Virus record (IMG/VR): IMGVR_UViG_3300042881_004038
Coordinates: 1-24,407 of that record
Length of the DNA: 24,407 nucleotides
Source of the DNA: a virus
Direction: 5' to 3' (one strand)
This document shows, piece after piece, positions 22,011 through 24,407 of this stretch. The translations under genes and the position numbers were made by a program. Below the pieces are notes generated by a model. That model was not told the origin of the DNA. It ran no database searches and saw only the letters and a list, made by a program, of their open reading frames with translations. Numbering within the stretch: the stretch's first letter is position 1; every line of letters begins with the position of its first letter.

Positions 22011-23186
22011 ATGAGTTTACAATCACTTCAGCAAAAGATCGGAGTTAAAGCAGACGGCGCATGGGGTCCAGGAACTCTACGTGCCGCTGCTGCTTACTAC
22101 AAGTTGTCACCAGCTCGCGCTGCACACTTCTTCGGTCAAACATCCCATGAAACAGGTGGATTTAAGGCATTTTCTGAAAATCTAAATTACGGAGCCAAAG
22201 GCTTGCGTGGAATTTTCGGAAAGTATTTTCCAACAGATTCAGTTGCGCTTCAATATGAAAGAAAACCAGAAAAGATCGCCAATCGCGTTTATGCAAACCG
22301 TATGGGCAATGGTAATGAAGCGTCTGGAGATGGTTGGAAATACCGTGGTCGCGGTGCGCTTCAACTAACAGGACGCGACAATTATCTCGCGTTCTCAAAG
22401 TATTGCAATCGCCCAGATGTAATGACCAATCCAGATTTGGTTGCAACTGAGTTAGCATTCGAATCAGCCATGTTCTTCTTTGAGAGAAATAAACTCTGGG
22501 CACTCTGTGATCAAGGCGTAAATGATAATGCGATTCTTGCTATCACAAAGAAAGTCAATGGTGGAACTCATGGTCTTGAAGATCGTAAGTCCAAGACAAA
22601 GACTTACTATGCTCAGTTAAGTGCTCCAGGTTCCGCTGTTGCTCCTGCTCCTGCAAAGGCTCCAGCCGCTGCACCTGCTGCAGCACCAGCAGCTGGTCCA
22701 AAGATCAATCCAGAAATGCAGTTGACAGAGCACTTTAATCTTAAAGAGTTCACCAAGTCAGAAACAGCAATTCGCAAGAGAATTGACAATACTCCAAATG
22801 CCGCACACGCTGAGAATTTAAAAAATGTATGTGAGAAAATACTTGAACCAGTTCGCAATCATTTTGGCAAACCTGTTCGTATCAATAGTGGCTATCGCGG
22901 TCCTGCTCTTAATGCTGCTGTTGGTGGATCCTCCAAATCACAGCACTGCAATGGAGAGGCAGTCGACTTTGAAATTGACGGACTTGCCAATCCTGAACTA
23001 GCCAAGTGGGTTGCAGAGAATTGTGAGTTCGATCAAATCATACTTGAATTCTATGATCCAAAAGAAGGTCCAAACTCTGGTTGGGTGCATGCCTCTGTAA
23101 CAAGAAGCGGTAACAATCGTAAACAGAAATTAACAGCTGTCACAGAAAAAGGCAAAACAGTTTACAAACCAGGATTTATTTCATAG
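22011..23186 (+). CDS. Two-domain endolysin: GH19 muramidase/chitinase plus M15 peptidase
   Basis: A 391-residue peptidoglycan hydrolase. Residues 1-200 form a GH19-type glycosidase: HETGGF with catalytic E47, SENLNY with E56 as the second acid, and the family signature YRGRGALQLTGRDNY. An Ala/Pro/Lys linker (about 205-225) joins an M15-like D-Ala peptidase domain: SGYRGPALNAAVGGSSKSQH with zinc ligands H312 and D319 (in HCNGEAVDF), and H360 in GWVHAS. The two domains would cut glycan and peptide bonds respectively. No signal peptide is present, so release through a holin is expected, and a holin-like gene precedes it. GAGGTGA lies before the ATG. Both domain calls are secure; cleavage specificities are by family. 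Confidence 0.92.
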   Translation: MSLQSLQQKIGVKADGAWGPGTLRAAAAYYKLSPARAAHFFGQTSHETGGFKAFSENLNYGAKGLRGIFGKYFPTDSVALQYERKPEKIANRVYANRMGNGNEASGDGWKYRGRGALQLTGRDNYLAFSKYCNRPDVMTNPDLVATELAFESAMFFFERNKLWALCDQGVNDNAILAITKKVNGGTHGLEDRKSKTKTYYAQLSAPGSAVAPAPAKAPAAAPAAAPAAGPKINPEMQLTEHFNLKEFTKSETAIRKRIDNTPNAAHAENLKNVCEKILEPVRNHFGKPVRINSGYRGPALNAAVGGSSKSQHCNGEAVDFEIDGLANPELAKWVAENCEFDQIILEFYDPKEGPNSGWVHASVTRSGNNRKQKLTAVTEKGKTVYKPGFIS

Positions 23187-23195
23187 GAAAACAAA

Positions 23196-23585
23196 ATGAA
23201 CTGCGACGATAACAAGTATAATTTAACTATGTGGCAAGGATCGACTTTCGGTCTTGCAATCACTGTGAGGGATGCAAACAATGCGGTACAAAACCTCACA
23301 AGTTATACTGCACGTATGCAAATTCGTCCAGGATATAACTCTGGTGCAGTAACTGAGACATTAACTTCTGCAAATGGTGAGATCTCAATCACTGCAGCAA
23401 CTGGGAATGTTGCTCTGGAACTTGCCGCTTCACGAACAGCAAACATTGCAGTTGACATGGAATCATCCTCAAAGCCACCACGATCAACTTATGTTTACGA
23501 TCTTGAGTTGATCGATGGTGCTGGTAAAGTTTCTAAACTCCTCTTCGGCGATGTGGTCGTCTATGGTGAAGTTACAAGACTATGA
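23196..23585 (+). CDS. Small beta-rich tail or baseplate protein
   Basis: A 129-residue protein that is nearly all predicted beta strand: [34 protein letters not shown], then [20 protein letters not shown] and VYGEVTR. This order matches a small domain common beside phage tail-fibre and baseplate genes (BppU N-terminus-like). It overlaps the collagen-like fibre gene by 4 bases (ATGA), so it probably attaches to or assembles with that fibre. It could alternatively be a neck or fibre-base protein. Confidence 0.7.
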   Translation: MNCDDNKYNLTMWQGSTFGLAITVRDANNAVQNLTSYTARMQIRPGYNSGAVTETLTSANGEISITAATGNVALELAASRTANIAVDMESSSKPPRSTYVYDLELIDGAGKVSKLLFGDVVVYGEVTRL

Positions 23586-24407
23586 GCCTAGAAAATCCAA
23601 CGATTGTACAGGCAACAAGCAATACAGTCACTGTTGTCCTTAACCCTACACTGAATCAGATTGCGGTTGTTCAGCCGCAAACTGGCAGTACAGTCGTTCG
23701 TGATTCAGTCATCCGTGGTCCAGAAGGTCCGCAGGGTGCACAGGGAAATGTTGGACCACAAGGTCCAGCTGGATTAAATCCATGGTTAATTAAAAGCGCA
23801 AATTATACTGCAGTAAATAAAGACCGCATTATTGCAAACACGCTTGCTGTTAACACTTTCACCATTACTCTACCATATCCACCAGCCAATGGTGATTATG
23901 TTCAAATCACTGATGGTGGTGATTTCTCTGCAAATAATTTAAATGTTGATCCTGGCGCTGCCATAATTGAAGGTAATGATGGCGTGATGTATATTCCACT
24001 AAAAGGAATTACAACTGAATTAATCTATACAGGCACTCAATGGGAAGTCACTTCGACAACTGGTGCAAGAGGTCCACAAGGCGTCATTGGTCCACAAGGA
24101 CCACAAGGCGCATCAGTTACTGGTCCTCAAGGTCCACAGGGTGCTGCTGGCTCAACTGGTCCGCAAGGTCCACAAGGTGTAACTGGCGCACAAGGTCCAC
24201 AGGGTCCACAAGGTCCACAAGGCGTAACTGGTGCACAAGGTCCGCAGGGACCACAAGGTGCGTCAGTTACTGGTCCTCAAGGTCCACAAGGTCCACAGGG
24301 TGCGGCTGGTCCACAAGGTCCGCAAGGTCCATCTGGCGCAGCTGGTCCGACTGGTCCAGTGGGTCTCCCAGTAGCCAATGGCAATAGTAATATCGATATT
24401 GCTACAG
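23582..24407 (+). CDS. Collagen-like tail fibre or adhesin, 3' end missing
   Basis: The frame opens at ATG 23582 and runs off the right edge; 275 codons are visible. The N-terminal part ([20 protein letters not shown]) may be an anchoring domain, followed by a first short Gly-x-y segment ([20 protein letters not shown]). A beta domain of about 80 residues comes next ([20 protein letters not shown] to [12 protein letters not shown]). From 24062 there is a long run of GPQGPQG-type collagen triplets, expected to trimerise as a stiff shaft. A receptor-binding tip would lie beyond the window. It overlaps the preceding gene by 4 bases. The exact virion position is not shown. Confidence 0.88.
   Translation, partial: MSLENPTIVQATSNTVTVVLNPTLNQIAVVQPQTGSTVVRDSVIRGPEGPQGAQGNVGPQGPAGLNPWLIKSANYTAVNKDRIIANTLAVNTFTITLPYPPANGDYVQITDGGDFSANNLNVDPGAAIIEGNDGVMYIPLKGITTELIYTGTQWEVTSTTGARGPQGVIGPQGPQGASVTGPQGPQGAAGSTGPQGPQGVTGAQGPQGPQGPQGVTGAQGPQGPQGASVTGPQGPQGPQGAAGPQGPQGPSGAAGPTGPVGLPVANGNSNIDIAT
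24062..24363 (+). repeat. Collagen-like Gly-Pro-Gln triplet repeats
   Basis: About 100 codons of Gly-x-y, mostly ggtccacaa units. A longer unit beginning at the Ala codon before tcagttactggtcctcaagg occurs twice, at about 24109 and 24259, which suggests block duplication as well as slippage of the 9-base units. Repeat number is likely to vary between relatives. Confidence 0.92.

Noticed and set aside
24062-24363. CRISPR-like regular repeats
   Set aside because: Repeats are in frame, 9-base and without spacers; they encode Gly-x-y triplets.
24040-24387. + frame encoding a Trp/Ser/Arg-rich repeat protein
   Set aside because: It is the shifted frame of the collagen-like repeats; the fibre frame from 23582 explains the region.
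1-24407. tRNA genes, rho-independent terminators, IS elements, integrase or attachment sites
   Set aside because: Reading the gaps between genes (all shorter than about 45 bases) showed no tRNA-like segment, hairpin with a T-run or terminal inverted repeats. A covariance-model scan was not possible.

Overview
The window looks like part of the genome of a lytic T4-like tailed phage, probably aquatic, infecting a Gram-negative bacterium. All 25 genes I can support lie on the + strand. They are packed with overlaps of a few bases or gaps of at most about 45 bases, and GC looks like about 40%. The anchors are a gp41-type DnaB-family replicative helicase (cut by the left edge), N-terminal peptides like the T4 internal-protein capsid-targeting sequence, a lipoprotein/holin-like/endolysin cluster, and a collagen-like fibre gene (cut by the right edge). 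No tRNA, insertion sequence, integrase or CRISPR array was seen. The host cannot be named from the sequence, though the lipoprotein with a lipobox suggests two membranes.

Layout. (1) 2-2134: helicase, then two overlapping small proteins, each with an HExxH zinc-peptidase motif. (2) 2145-6148: a four-gene nucleotide-sugar operon: RmlB-like 4,6-dehydratase, RmlA-like thymidylyltransferase, an RfbH/E1-like PMP and iron-sulfur C3-dehydratase, and an extended SDR. Together they could make an activated 3,6-dideoxyhexose. (3) 6184-21336: about 15 kb of large, mostly unnamed proteins that look like head or virion cargo. They include a protein with the motif series of the ligase/capping nucleotidyltransferase superfamily, a lysozyme-like protein, a nucleotidylyltransferase plus P-loop fusion, a 765-residue mosaic with a third HExxH motif, a small cupin, several low-complexity modular proteins and a possible nuclease. 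(4) 21350-23186: lysis cluster with a two-domain endolysin. (5) 23196-24407: a small virion protein and the start of a collagen-like tail fibre or adhesin.

The most interesting pattern is that four genes with different enzyme-like bodies (1739, 6184, 18580, 20206) begin with nearly the same 10-13 residue peptide, matching the T4 capsid-targeting sequence cleaved by prohead protease gp21. Similar hydrophobic-x-E followed by A/G/S/Q sites recur inside the large proteins, one of them exactly between two enzyme domains. I infer that this phage may load a set of enzymes into its head and inject them with the DNA, some possibly released from polyproteins. Short modules shared between neighbouring genes (DIGTLGQYRG, YYD..GRLR, repeated Ala/Pro/Lys linkers) support shuffling within this set. 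CTAAATA boxes at three gene junctions may be late promoters for it.
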